Shown: positions 36,031 through 44,069 of the stretch, piece by piece
How positions within the stretch are numbered: the first letter of the stretch is position 1
Layout: each line of letters opens with the position of its first letter
Source: Burkholderia sp. NRF60-BP8
GTDB lineage: Bacteria > Pseudomonadota > Gammaproteobacteria > Burkholderiales > Burkholderiaceae
Reading direction: 5' to 3'
Assembly: GCF_001522585.2 (NCBI RefSeq)
Contig: NZ_CP013374.1
Location: 248,001 to 312,000 of the forward strand
Length of the DNA stretch: 64,000 nucleotides
Notes under the pieces: model-generated
Seen by the model: only the letters and a program-made list of their open reading frames with translations
What the model was told of the DNA's origin: nothing
The model's database searches: none
Translations under genes and position numbers: made by a program

Positions 36031-36891
36031 GTGTCCGACCTCAATCCTTCCCGCACGCTCATCTATCGCCCGTTCGCCGAAGCCGACCTGCCCGCCGCCC
36101 ATCGCCTGTCGGAGGCGGTCAAGTGGCCGCACCGGCTCGACGACTGGCGCTTCGCGTTCCAGCTCGGCGGCGGCTTCGTCGCCGAAGACGAAACCGGCGT
36201 CGTCGGTACCGCGCTCGGCTGGCGCTTCGGCGAATCGCACGCGTCGCTCGGCATGGTCATCGTGTCGCCCGAACGCCAGGGCTGCGGCATCGGGCGCGAG
36301 CTGATGACCCGCGTGGTCGACAGCCTCGGCACGCGGACCATTTTTCTGCATGCGACGCCGGCGGGCGAGCCGCTGTACGCGAAATTCGGCTTCGACGCGA
36401 TCGATACGATCGATCAGCATCAGGGCGCGGCGTTCCAGCCTCCGCTGATCTCGCTGCCGCCCGGCGAACGCCTGCGCCCGCTCGGCACCAACGACGGGCC
36501 GCGCCTCGCCGCGCTCGCGTCGCGCGCGGCCGGCTACGAACGCGGCGCGGTGATCGACGCGCTGCTCGACGTCGCGAACGGGATCGCGCTCGATCGAGAC
36601 GGCGAACTGCTCGGCTTCGCGCTGTTCCGCCGGTTCGGCCGCGGCCACGTGATCGGCCCGGTGATCGCGCCGGATGCGCTGCGCGCGCAAGCGCTGATCA
36701 GCCACTGGCTCGCGCTGCACGAGGGCATGTTCGTGCGGCTCGACGTACCGGGCGACAGCGGGCTGTCCGACTGGCTGCAGGGGCTCGGGCTGCCGCGCGT
36801 CGACACCGTCGTCGCGATGGCGCGCGGCGCGACGCCCGAACGCGACCCGGCGCTGCGCGCGTTCGCGATCGTGAACCAGGCGCTCGGCTGA
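36031..36891 (+). CDS. Tandem-GNAT acetyltransferase (second paralogue)
   Basis: 286 residues with an N-terminal GNAT domain (RQGCGIGRELMT-like motif at ERQGCGIGRELMTRVVDSLG, FLHATPAGEPLYAKFGF) and a second degenerate GNAT-like half (FRRFGRGHVIGPVIAP). The GTG at 36031 is preceded by CCGGAGTCCGGC; no ATG fits. Same architecture as the protein at 19627-20529. It is followed 12 bases later by the GhrA-like gene, so the two are co-transcribed. Probably acetylates an amine or amino acid of this pathway. Confidence 0.87.
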   Translation: MSDLNPSRTLIYRPFAEADLPAAHRLSEAVKWPHRLDDWRFAFQLGGGFVAEDETGVVGTALGWRFGESHASLGMVIVSPERQGCGIGRELMTRVVDSLGTRTIFLHATPAGEPLYAKFGFDAIDTIDQHQGAAFQPPLISLPPGERLRPLGTNDGPRLAALASRAAGYERGAVIDALLDVANGIALDRDGELLGFALFRRFGRGHVIGPVIAPDALRAQALISHWLALHEGMFVRLDVPGDSGLSDWLQGLGLPRVDTVVAMARGATPERDPALRAFAIVNQALG

Positions 36892-36903
36892 GCGGAGCGC
36901 ACG

Positions 36904-37830
36904 ATGAGCTTTCTCTACAAGGCCGACCCGGTGCGCGGCGCGCAGTGGGCGGCGCGCTTCGCGCAACAGGCGCCGGATCTGCCGTTCCGGATCTGGCCGG
37001 ACCTCGGCGACGCCGAAGCCGTCCGCTATCTCGCCGCATGGCAGCCGCCGGACGATCCGGTCGCGCTGCTGCCGAATCTCGAAGTCGTGTTCTCGGTCGG
37101 CGCCGGCATCGACCAGTTCGACCTGTCGCGCGTGCCTGCGCACATCCCTGTCGTGCGGATGATCGAACCGGGCATCGTCGAAGGGATGGTCGAATACGTG
37201 ACGCAGGCCGTGCTGACGATCCATCGCGACCTGTTCGACTACGCGGCCCAGCAGCGCGACCAGGTGTGGCGCGAGCATCCGGTGCGCGCGGCCGCGTCGC
37301 GGCGCGTCGGCGTGCTCGGGCTCGGCACGCTCGGCCAGGCGGTGCTCGACACGCTGCGGCGCTTCGGTTTCCCGTGCGCCGGCTGGAGCCGCACGCCGCG
37401 CACGCTCGACGGCGTCGACTGTCATGCAGGCGATGCGGCGCTCGACGCGTTCCTCGCCCGCACCGACATCCTGATCTGCCTGCTGCCGCTCACCGACGGC
37501 ACGCGCGGGCTGCTCGGCGCGCGCGTGTTCGACGCGCTGCCGGCCGGCGCGTCGCTCGTGCAGGTCGGGCGCGGGCCGCAACTGGATTCGGCGGCGCTGC
37601 TCGCGGCGCTCGCGAGCGGCCGCCTCGACAGCGCGATCCTCGACGTGACGGATCCCGAACCGCTGCCGGCCGGCCATCCGTTCTGGACGCATCCGCGCAT
37701 TCGCATCACGCCGCACATCGCCAGCGCGACGCGGCCCGACACCGCGGTCGACGCCGTGCTCGCGAACCTCGCCCGCCATCGCGCGGGCCAGCCGATGATC
37801 GGCGTCGTCGATCGCGCGCGCGGCTACTGA
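36904..37830 (+). CDS. ghrA: Glyoxylate/hydroxypyruvate reductase A-like dehydrogenase
   Basis: 308-residue D-2-hydroxyacid dehydrogenase of the GhrA branch. VGVLGLGTLGQAVLDTL is the NAD(P) Rossmann motif; catalytic residues are seen in QVGRGPQLD (Arg) and in ITPHIASAT (His), with the glutamate in the DPEPLP region. GhrA reduces glyoxylate and hydroxypyruvate. Its position behind the GNAT gene and before the aminotransferase suggests it removes or recycles a 2-oxo acid made by the pathway. Confidence 0.9.
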   Translation: MSFLYKADPVRGAQWAARFAQQAPDLPFRIWPDLGDAEAVRYLAAWQPPDDPVALLPNLEVVFSVGAGIDQFDLSRVPAHIPVVRMIEPGIVEGMVEYVTQAVLTIHRDLFDYAAQQRDQVWREHPVRAAASRRVGVLGLGTLGQAVLDTLRRFGFPCAGWSRTPRTLDGVDCHAGDAALDAFLARTDILICLLPLTDGTRGLLGARVFDALPAGASLVQVGRGPQLDSAALLAALASGRLDSAILDVTDPEPLPAGHPFWTHPRIRITPHIASATRPDTAVDAVLANLARHRAGQPMIGVVDRARGY

Positions 37831-37990
37831 CGTGCACGCCCGGCCCGTCGGGCGCGCAGCAGAAAATGCCGAAGCGCCCCGCCCAAACGCCGCGCGCATA
37901 CGTTTCGGGCCGCAAATTGAAGACGCATGCGGATTTCTCGCCCGGTAGCATGAACTCACCGCTGACACCTGACGAGAGTCCCGCCTTCCC

Positions 37991-39391
37991 ATGAACCAAG
38001 CCGCGCTGATCGAAGCCGATCGTCAACACCTGATCCATCCCGTCGTCAACTACCGTGCGCACGAGGCGCGCGGCGTCACCGTGCTGGAATCCGCGGACGG
38101 CGTGTTCCTGCGCGACGCCGCGGGCCACACGCTGCTCGACGCGTTCTCGGGCCTGTGGTGCGTGAACGTCGGCTACGGCCGCGACAGCATCGTGAAAGCC
38201 GCCGCCGACCAGATGGCGAAGCTGCCCTACGCGACCGGTTATTTCCATTTCGGCTCGCAGCCGGCGATCGAGCTCGCCGAACGGCTCGCGGCGCTCGCGC
38301 CGCCGTCGCTGAACCGCGTGTACTTCACGCTCGGCGGCTCGGACGCGATCGACTCGGCGGTGCGTTTCATCACGCATTATTTCAACGCGACCGGCCGCCC
38401 GTCGAAAAAGCAGATGATCGCGCTGGAACGCGGCTATCACGGCTCGTCGTCGATCGGCGCCGGCCTCACCGCGCTGCCGGCGTTCCACCGTCACTTCGAC
38501 CTGCCGCGCGCGGACCAGCACCATATTCCGTCGCCGTACCCGTACCGCCATCCGCTCGGCGACGATCCGCAGGCGCTGATCGCCGCGTCGGTCGCCGCGC
38601 TCGAAGCGAAGGTCGCCGAGCTCGGCGCGGACAACGTCGCCGCATTCTTCTGCGAACCGGTGCAGGGTTCCGGCGGCGTGATCGTGCCGCCGGCCGGCTG
38701 GCTCAAGGCGATGCGCGACGCGTGCCGGCGCCTCGGCATCCTGTTCGTCGCCGACGAGGTGATCACCGGCTTCGGCCGCACGGGCCCGCTGTTCGCATGC
38801 GAGGCCGAACAGGTCGACCCGGACCTGATGACCGTCGCGAAGGGCCTGACCGCCGGCTATGCGCCGATGGGCGCGGTGCTGATGTCCGACGAAATCTACG
38901 AAGGAATCGCGGGCGAGCGCGCCGATACGCCCGTGGTCGGCCACGGCCATACGTATTCCGCGCATCCGGTCAGCGCGGCGATCGGCCTCGAGGTGCTGAA
39001 GCTCTATCACGAAGGCGGGCTGCTCGCGAACGGCCAGGCGATGGCGCCGCGCTTCGCCGCGGGGCTCGACGCGCTGCGCGCGCATCCGCTCGTCGGCGAC
39101 GCACGTTCGGTCGGCCTGCTCGGCGCACTCGAACTGGTGACCGACAAGGCCCGCAAGACGCGCTTCGACGCGGCGCTGAACGTGCCGGACAAGATCGCGG
39201 CCGCCGCGTACGCGAACGGCGTGGTGTTTCGCGCGTTCGGCGACGGCGTGCTCGGCTTCGCGCCGGCACTGAGTTTCACCGCGGGCGAGTTCGACCTGCT
39301 GTTCGAACGCGTGCGCAAGACGCTCGACGACGTGCTGGCCGACGCGGGCGTGCAGCGCGCGCTCGACGCCGCGCACGCGCTGCCGGCCTGA
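37991..39391 (+). CDS. Class III aminotransferase, SpuC-like
   Basis: 466-residue PLP enzyme that moves an amino group from an omega-amine (putrescine, beta-alanine, GABA-type) to pyruvate or 2-oxoglutarate. The PLP lysine is K284 in TVAKGLTAGYAPMG, preceded by FVADEVITGFGRTGP; GYFHFGSQPAIELAERLA and LERGYHGSSSIGAGLT are typical of the SpuC/omega-transaminase branch. It starts 160 bases after ghrA. With GabD downstream it would turn an omega-amine into a semialdehyde and then an acid. Confidence 0.93.
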   Translation: MNQAALIEADRQHLIHPVVNYRAHEARGVTVLESADGVFLRDAAGHTLLDAFSGLWCVNVGYGRDSIVKAAADQMAKLPYATGYFHFGSQPAIELAERLAALAPPSLNRVYFTLGGSDAIDSAVRFITHYFNATGRPSKKQMIALERGYHGSSSIGAGLTALPAFHRHFDLPRADQHHIPSPYPYRHPLGDDPQALIAASVAALEAKVAELGADNVAAFFCEPVQGSGGVIVPPAGWLKAMRDACRRLGILFVADEVITGFGRTGPLFACEAEQVDPDLMTVAKGLTAGYAPMGAVLMSDEIYEGIAGERADTPVVGHGHTYSAHPVSAAIGLEVLKLYHEGGLLANGQAMAPRFAAGLDALRAHPLVGDARSVGLLGALELVTDKARKTRFDAALNVPDKIAAAAYANGVVFRAFGDGVLGFAPALSFTAGEFDLLFERVRKTLDDVLADAGVQRALDAAHALPA

Positions 39392-39476
39392 CGCGCCAAG
39401 GGAAAGCCGGGCTTGTGGCCGCCATCGTTCGACTCTAAAGTAACCGGACATTCCATTTTTGCCCTTTCACGTGAAC

Positions 39477-39968
39477 ATGACGGACAGCAAGCTGGATCGC
39501 ATCGACCTGCGCATCCTCTCCCAGTTGCAGAAGCGCGGCCGCATGACCAACGTCGAGCTGGCCGATGCGGTCGGGCTGTCGCCCAGTCCATGCCTGATCC
39601 GCGTGAAGCGGCTCGAGAAGGCCGGCTACATCGGCGGCTACGGCGCGCACATCCAGCTCGAGAAACTCGGCGACGTGCAGGTCGTGTTTACCGAGGTCAC
39701 GCTGGCCGACCATCGGCGCGAGGATTTCGACCGCTTCGTCGCGGCGATCCGCAACGTCGACGAGATCGTCGAATGCCACCTCGCGAGCGGCGGCTACGAC
39801 TATCTGCTGAAGTTCATCACGCGCAGCGTGAGCCATTACCAGACGATCGTCGAAGGGCTGCTCGAGCAGAACATCGGCATCGAGAAGTATTTCAGTTACG
39901 TGATCATCAAGTCGCCGTTCGTCAAACGGCACTACCCGCTCGAATCGCTGTTCGGCGAACGTCACTGA
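39477..39968 (+). CDS. Lrp/AsnC-family regulator
   Basis: 163-residue feast/famine regulator: HTH in LDRIDLRILSQLQKRGRMTN and VGLSPSPCLIRVKRLEKAGY, then an RAM ligand-binding domain (VECHLASGGYDYLLKFIT). Start may be ATG 39477 or GTG 39471. No purine-rich ribosome-binding site precedes either, so translation may be weak or leaderless. It lies between the aminotransferase and GabD genes and is the best candidate for controlling the amine region, alongside the AraC protein. Confidence 0.92.
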   Translation: MTDSKLDRIDLRILSQLQKRGRMTNVELADAVGLSPSPCLIRVKRLEKAGYIGGYGAHIQLEKLGDVQVVFTEVTLADHRREDFDRFVAAIRNVDEIVECHLASGGYDYLLKFITRSVSHYQTIVEGLLEQNIGIEKYFSYVIIKSPFVKRHYPLESLFGERH

Positions 39969-40077
39969 CACCCGGCGTGCGTCGCCCCGTCACGCGGCAG
40001 TCGGCTGTCCGCGCGGGCGGAGTCGCGCCCGCCGCGCGCAGCCAGCGTCGCCGAACCGCTTCATTCAAGGAACTGTC

Positions 40078-41550
40078 ATGCCGCTTACGCTGTCCCGAAC
40101 CGAACTCGTTCGCACCGCCAACCTGATCGACGGCGCCTGGCGCGATGCGCTCGACGGCCGCCGCTTCGCCGTCACCGATCCGGCCACGCTGGAGACCGTT
40201 GCCCATGCACCCGACAGCGGCGCCGCCGACGCCCGCGCGGCGACCGACGCCGCGGCGCGCGCGCTGCCTGCGTGGCGCGCGACGCCCGCGCGCGAACGGG
40301 CCGCGATCCTGCGTGCCTGGCATGCGGCGATCGTCGCGCACACCGACGATCTCGCGAAGCTGATATCGCGCGAACAGGGCAAGCCGCTTGCCGAAGCGCG
40401 CGGCGAAGTCGCGTACGGCGCGTCGTACGTGCTGTGGTTCGCGGAGGAAGCGACGCGCACGTACGGCGACCTGATCCCGCAGCAGCAGCGCGGCAAGCGG
40501 CTCAGCGCGGTGAAGGAGCCGATCGGCGTCGTCGCCGCGATCACGCCGTGGAATTTCCCGCTCGCGATGATCGCGCGCAAGATCGCGCCCGCGCTCGCGG
40601 CCGGCTGCACGGTCGTCGCGAAGCCGGCGGAGGACACGCCGCTGACCGCGCTCGCGCTCGCGTTTCTCGCGCAGGAAGCCGGCGTGCCGCCCGGCGTGCT
40701 GAACCTGATCGCGGCGTCGCGCGAACGCGGCATCGACGCCGCGGCCGACTGGCTCGCCGACGCCCGCGTGCGCAAGATCACGTTCACCGGCTCGACGTCC
40801 GTCGGCAAGCTGCTCGCGCGCGAATCCGCGGCGACGTTGAAGAAGCTGTCGCTCGAACTCGGCGGCAATGCGCCGTTCATCGTGTTCGACGACGCCGAGC
40901 TCGATGCCGCGGTCGACGGGCTGATGGCCGCCAAGTTCCGCAACGGCGGGCAAACGTGCGTGTCGCCGAATCGCGTGTACGTGCAAGCCGGCGTCTACGA
41001 CGCGTTCGCCGCGAAACTCGCCGCGCGCGTCGCCGCGCTGAAGGTCGCGCCGGCGACCGATCCGGCCGCGCAGATCGGCCCGATGATCAACGCGCGTGCG
41101 GTCGACAAGATCGCGCGCCACGTCGGCGACGCCGTCGAGCGCGGCGCACGCGTGCTGACGGGCGGCCAGCGCCTGAGCGAGCTCGGCCCGAACTATTACA
41201 CGCCGACGGTGCTCGCCGACGCCACCGCCGACATGCAGCTGACCTGCGAGGAAACCTTCGGCCCGGTCGCCGCGCTGTTTCGCTTCGAGTCCGAGGACGA
41301 AGCCGTCGATGCCGCGAACGACACGCCGTTCGGGCTCGCCGCGTATTTCTACACGCAGGACGTGCGGCGCATCGCGCGCGTGTCGGCGCGGCTCGAGACG
41401 GGCATCGTCGGGATCAACGAAGGCGCGCTCGCGAGCGAGGCCGCGCCGTTCGGCGGCGTGAAGGAATCGGGCTATGGTCGCGAAGGCTCGCGTTATGGGC
41501 TCGACGATTATCTGTCGATCAAGTACCTGTGTCAGGGCGGGCTCGACTGA
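40078..41550 (+). CDS. gabD: Succinate-semialdehyde dehydrogenase, GabD-like
   Basis: 490-residue NAD(P)-dependent enzyme that oxidises succinate semialdehyde (or glutarate semialdehyde) to the acid. ITPWNFPLAMIARKIAPALA is the cofactor motif, the general base is E260 in LELGGNAPFIV, and the nucleophile is C294 in NGGQTCVSPNR. KLSLELGGNAP and PFGGVKESGYGREGSRYG are strong GabD signatures. It ends the amine-catabolism block, sending carbon into the TCA cycle. Confidence 0.93.
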   Translation: MPLTLSRTELVRTANLIDGAWRDALDGRRFAVTDPATLETVAHAPDSGAADARAATDAAARALPAWRATPARERAAILRAWHAAIVAHTDDLAKLISREQGKPLAEARGEVAYGASYVLWFAEEATRTYGDLIPQQQRGKRLSAVKEPIGVVAAITPWNFPLAMIARKIAPALAAGCTVVAKPAEDTPLTALALAFLAQEAGVPPGVLNLIAASRERGIDAAADWLADARVRKITFTGSTSVGKLLARESAATLKKLSLELGGNAPFIVFDDAELDAAVDGLMAAKFRNGGQTCVSPNRVYVQAGVYDAFAAKLAARVAALKVAPATDPAAQIGPMINARAVDKIARHVGDAVERGARVLTGGQRLSELGPNYYTPTVLADATADMQLTCEETFGPVAALFRFESEDEAVDAANDTPFGLAAYFYTQDVRRIARVSARLETGIVGINEGALASEAAPFGGVKESGYGREGSRYGLDDYLSIKYLCQGGLD

Positions 41551-41856
41551 ACCGGCGTCGCCGCGCGTCCGATTTCCCGTTGCGCTTTCCGCACCCGCCG
41601 GCCTGTCCTTGCGGGTGCGGGCGCCGCGAAGCGGTCGGCGCGGGCGTCATGCCGAATCATGCGTGCCCGACGCGCCGTCCCGTCGTCCGCGGCGGCCCCG
41701 CATTCGCTGCCCCGTGTAAAAACGCATTGCCAACCGGAATTTGTGTGCGCATCGTCGGCGGAAGCTTCGTCTATCGCCCCACTCGCCATGCATTCCGCTC
41801 CGCTGCCGAAGATGTCGCGCCACGGGTCGCCTTCGCCGTGCTTGCAGTCAAGATCA
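41551..41856. other. Convergent intergenic region after gabD
   Basis: 306 bases between the convergent gabD and DUF4396 genes. It holds a perfect ten-base inverted repeat and no supported gene. Confidence 0.5.
41589..41620. terminator. Ten-base-pair hairpin after gabD
   Basis: CCGCACCCGC (41589-41598) is perfectly inverted as GCGGGTGCGG (41611-41620) around a 12-base loop. It lies 38 bases after the gabD stop. No T tract follows, so termination is likely but not proven. Confidence 0.5.
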
Positions 41857-42570
41857 CTACATTTTTTCCTTCATACCCGAATTGATCAGCCACCAGTTGA
41901 CGGGATAGCTGGTGGCGAACCCTGCCAGCATCGCGAGCTGCATCGCGAACCAGAATTCGGGGCTCGCAACTTTCGCGATACCCCCATAAACCGGCTTGAA
42001 CCACAGGAACTGAATGATGGCCATCAAGCCGTACATGCCTACCTGCCAAGCAGTAATCGACGCGATATCGGCTCTGACGGCCGCAATCAAACCTGCGCCT
42101 ACCGAAAGCCCACGCATCGGTTTGATCGTGAAGTACTGGAAAACGATGCCGAACAGAAAGGCGGCGATGAAATCGGGGATCCAGACGGCAAACGTTTTTT
42201 CATTGAACACCGTGTGCCAACCGAACCAGACTGCCAAGGAGGGGAAGGCAAAAGCCGACCACTCGACGATGATGTCTCCGAGCGTACAGCCCGCGCCGCA
42301 GTGACTCGTGCCCTTCATCACCATCGCGACGAACGGCTGTTCGTCGGCGTCGTGTCCCGCGTCCGTGATATTCCGTCCCCACACGTAGTAGGCGGCAAAC
42401 CACAAGACCGTCCCGAACAACGCCGTCAGGGGCCAGACGACGTTCATGATCCACATCTTCTGAGGATGCCGAACTTCGTCAACGACGATTGCAACGGCAC
42501 AGACCGCACCCAAAATGATCCAGGTGACCGATAGCGTATGCAGCCAAGGTGGAAAGGTTCCGTAAATCAT
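41857..42570 (-). CDS. DUF4396 integral membrane protein
   Basis: 237 residues with about six hydrophobic segments. The DUF4396 signature is present: MKGTSHCGAGCTLGDIIVEW, with one histidine and two cysteines that could bind a metal, followed by FGWHTVFNEKTF and PVNWWLINSGMKEKM. The ATG at 42570 follows CAGGAATATCG. Function is unknown. The gene is visibly lower in G+C than its neighbours, with more A/T at third positions, suggesting horizontal gain. Confidence 0.85.
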   Translation of the reverse strand: MIYGTFPPWLHTLSVTWIILGAVCAVAIVVDEVRHPQKMWIMNVVWPLTALFGTVLWFAAYYVWGRNITDAGHDADEQPFVAMVMKGTSHCGAGCTLGDIIVEWSAFAFPSLAVWFGWHTVFNEKTFAVWIPDFIAAFLFGIVFQYFTIKPMRGLSVGAGLIAAVRADIASITAWQVGMYGLMAIIQFLWFKPVYGGIAKVASPEFWFAMQLAMLAGFATSYPVNWWLINSGMKEKM

Positions 42571-42958
42571 CGATATTCCTGCTGGCGAGTCAAATGCCGA
42601 ACAGCCAGCAAGGCACGTTCCGTTCCGAGGGGAAGTTTTCCGTCGTCAGGGCGGCCGATTCACTTGGCCGAGTGTCGTCTCTTGGCCGGCTGCAGTCGGA
42701 CGTGTTCGGCTGTTGCCGACCCAGAACGGCCCTTCAGATTTATCCAAAGCGGCCAATCGTTGTGACGTGCGGCGGGGTTTTATAGCCACGCTCGATGAGT
42801 ATCTTGGCCTCGGCGCGACTGCGAAATCATTCCCGATTAAATCGCTTCTCCCGCAGCGTGCCGTTGGAACCTTCAACGGAGTCGTTCTGCCAAGGGCGGC
42901 AAGAACGGACACAGCGTGTACGATCTGGTCTTCAAGAAAACCATCCAAGGAGAGAGGA
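42571..42958. other. Divergent, lower-GC intergenic region
   Basis: 388 bases between the DUF4396 gene and the small protein at 42959. I find no supported gene. Short open frames here have no recognisable domain or good start. The sequence is less GC-rich than the rest and could contain a decayed element, but nothing identifiable remains. Confidence 0.45.
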
Positions 42959-43192
42959 ATGAATCCGGAACAGGCCCGAGCCGAAGAAACCCAGGCGATG
43001 GAGCGCATGGTGGCCGCCACGCTGCGCGTGCAGAGTACGTTCGCCTCGATGCAGAAGCAATTTCCGCCGCAAGGCAGCGGCGAGCCTTCGCCGTTCGCGC
43101 TGCAAACCTTTGATGCCGCCCTGCAGGAACTTGAAGACGCACAGGCCGCGTTCGATGCGCTGCTGAACGATCTGATCGACGGTAACCGCTAA
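42959..43192 (+). CDS. Small helical protein of unknown function
   Basis: 77 residues, preceded by the strong site AAGGAGAGAGGA. The sequence is mostly alpha-helical with no cysteine (MNPEQARAEETQAMERMVAA and LQTFDAALQELEDAQAAFDA) and may form a short coiled coil. No signal peptide or known domain. It lies in the lower-GC patch next to DUF4396, and the longer upstream frame lacks coding character. Confidence 0.7.
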   Translation: MNPEQARAEETQAMERMVAATLRVQSTFASMQKQFPPQGSGEPSPFALQTFDAALQELEDAQAAFDALLNDLIDGNR

Positions 43193-43365
43193 AGGCTACG
43201 CCCGTATCCGCACCGATTGTCGACGATCTAAAAAGCTGTGTCGAACGGCCGTTCGTGGCCGCATGCCGCCCGACGCGTTTAGCTATAACCGTCCCGCAGA
43301 AGACGCGCGCCATTCCCGAAACCGGCTTTGAGACCGCTTGACGCTCCCGGGCGCGACCTGCCTCC

Positions 43366-44016
43366 CTACCGCCTGCACAACGCCTGAGCCAGCGCATCCC
43401 CCGCAGCCAGAATATGCGCGGACAGAGCCGCACACGCTGCGTCCACATCCCCATCACGTATTGCCCGAACGATATCCCGATGCTCGTCGTTCGAGCGATC
43501 CTGCCAGTCCAGTTGCTGCCACGTCGCATACAAATGCCGTGCGCTGGCCCGATGCATGTCGCCAATCGCGGCGATGAGCCGCGGCATCCCGCACCGCGCG
43601 GTCAATGCGCGATGAAACCTCAGATTCAGCGTACCCAGCACGGCTATGCCGTGCGCCGCCGCCTCCTGATCGAGGATCGCATCGAGTTCCTCCAGCGCAC
43701 GTGCGTCGAGAGCAGGCATCGCCTCGCGCAGCGCCAGCGCCTCGAAAGCGGCGCGCATCTTGGCCATTTCAAGCACGTCCGCCGGCTCGAGCGGCGCCGC
43801 CCGCACGCCTCGTCGCGGTTCCACCACGGCCAACCCCTGCGCTTCCAGCCGTCTGAACGCCTCGCGCACCGGCACATGGCTCGCGCCGAACTCCGCCGCG
43901 ATGTGGTCCTGACGCAGCCACTCCCCCGGCGCGATGACGCCCGAGATGATGCGGTCCGCCAATGCGGCAGCGATCCGATCGGCCAGCGAGCGATCGTCCT
44001 TGACTTCAACCTTCAT
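43366..44016 (-). CDS. GntR-family regulator, FCD (FadR C-terminal) type
   Basis: 216 residues: winged HTH (SLADRIAAALADRIISGVIA, FGASHVPVREAFRRLEAQGL) and an all-helical FCD ligand domain with the usual metal histidines in LRFHRALTARCG and SNDEHRDIVRAI. The start ATG at 44016 is preceded by GGTGG; an ATG at 44028 is possible. It is divergent from the aminotransferase gene with 53 bases between the starts and a palindrome in that gap, so it is probably the local repressor. Confidence 0.92.
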   Translation of the reverse strand: MKVEVKDDRSLADRIAAALADRIISGVIAPGEWLRQDHIAAEFGASHVPVREAFRRLEAQGLAVVEPRRGVRAAPLEPADVLEMAKMRAAFEALALREAMPALDARALEELDAILDQEAAAHGIAVLGTLNLRFHRALTARCGMPRLIAAIGDMHRASARHLYATWQQLDWQDRSNDEHRDIVRAIRDGDVDAACAALSAHILAAGDALAQALCRR

Positions 44017-44035
44017 GCCGACCACCATGCATATA

Positions 44036-44053
44036 TTATCTATTAAATAGTAA
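44036..44053. promoter_or_regulatory. Palindromic operator candidate for the GntR regulator
   Basis: CTATT-A-AATAG (44040-44050) is a perfect inverted repeat flanked by TTA and TAA, in a very A/T-rich patch between the divergent GntR and aminotransferase genes. Confidence 0.5.
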
Positions 44054-44069
44054 CAAGATCGGAGGCTCG

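Noticed and set aside
35598..36062. A His/Ser-alternating small protein from the GGCTGT repeat on the minus strand
   Set aside because: It exists only because of the repeat in one frame, has no ribosome-binding site and no domain.
20726..41550. Ectoine degradation (doe) locus, suggested by an M20 enzyme, class III aminotransferase, Lrp and semialdehyde dehydrogenase
   Set aside because: No M24-type ectoine hydrolase is present, and the importer and FAD oxidases do not fit, so a broader amine pathway was preferred.
42571..42958. Possible transposase remnant or short gene in the lower-GC gap
   Set aside because: No terminal repeats, no recognisable motif and no supported start; nothing identifiable remains.
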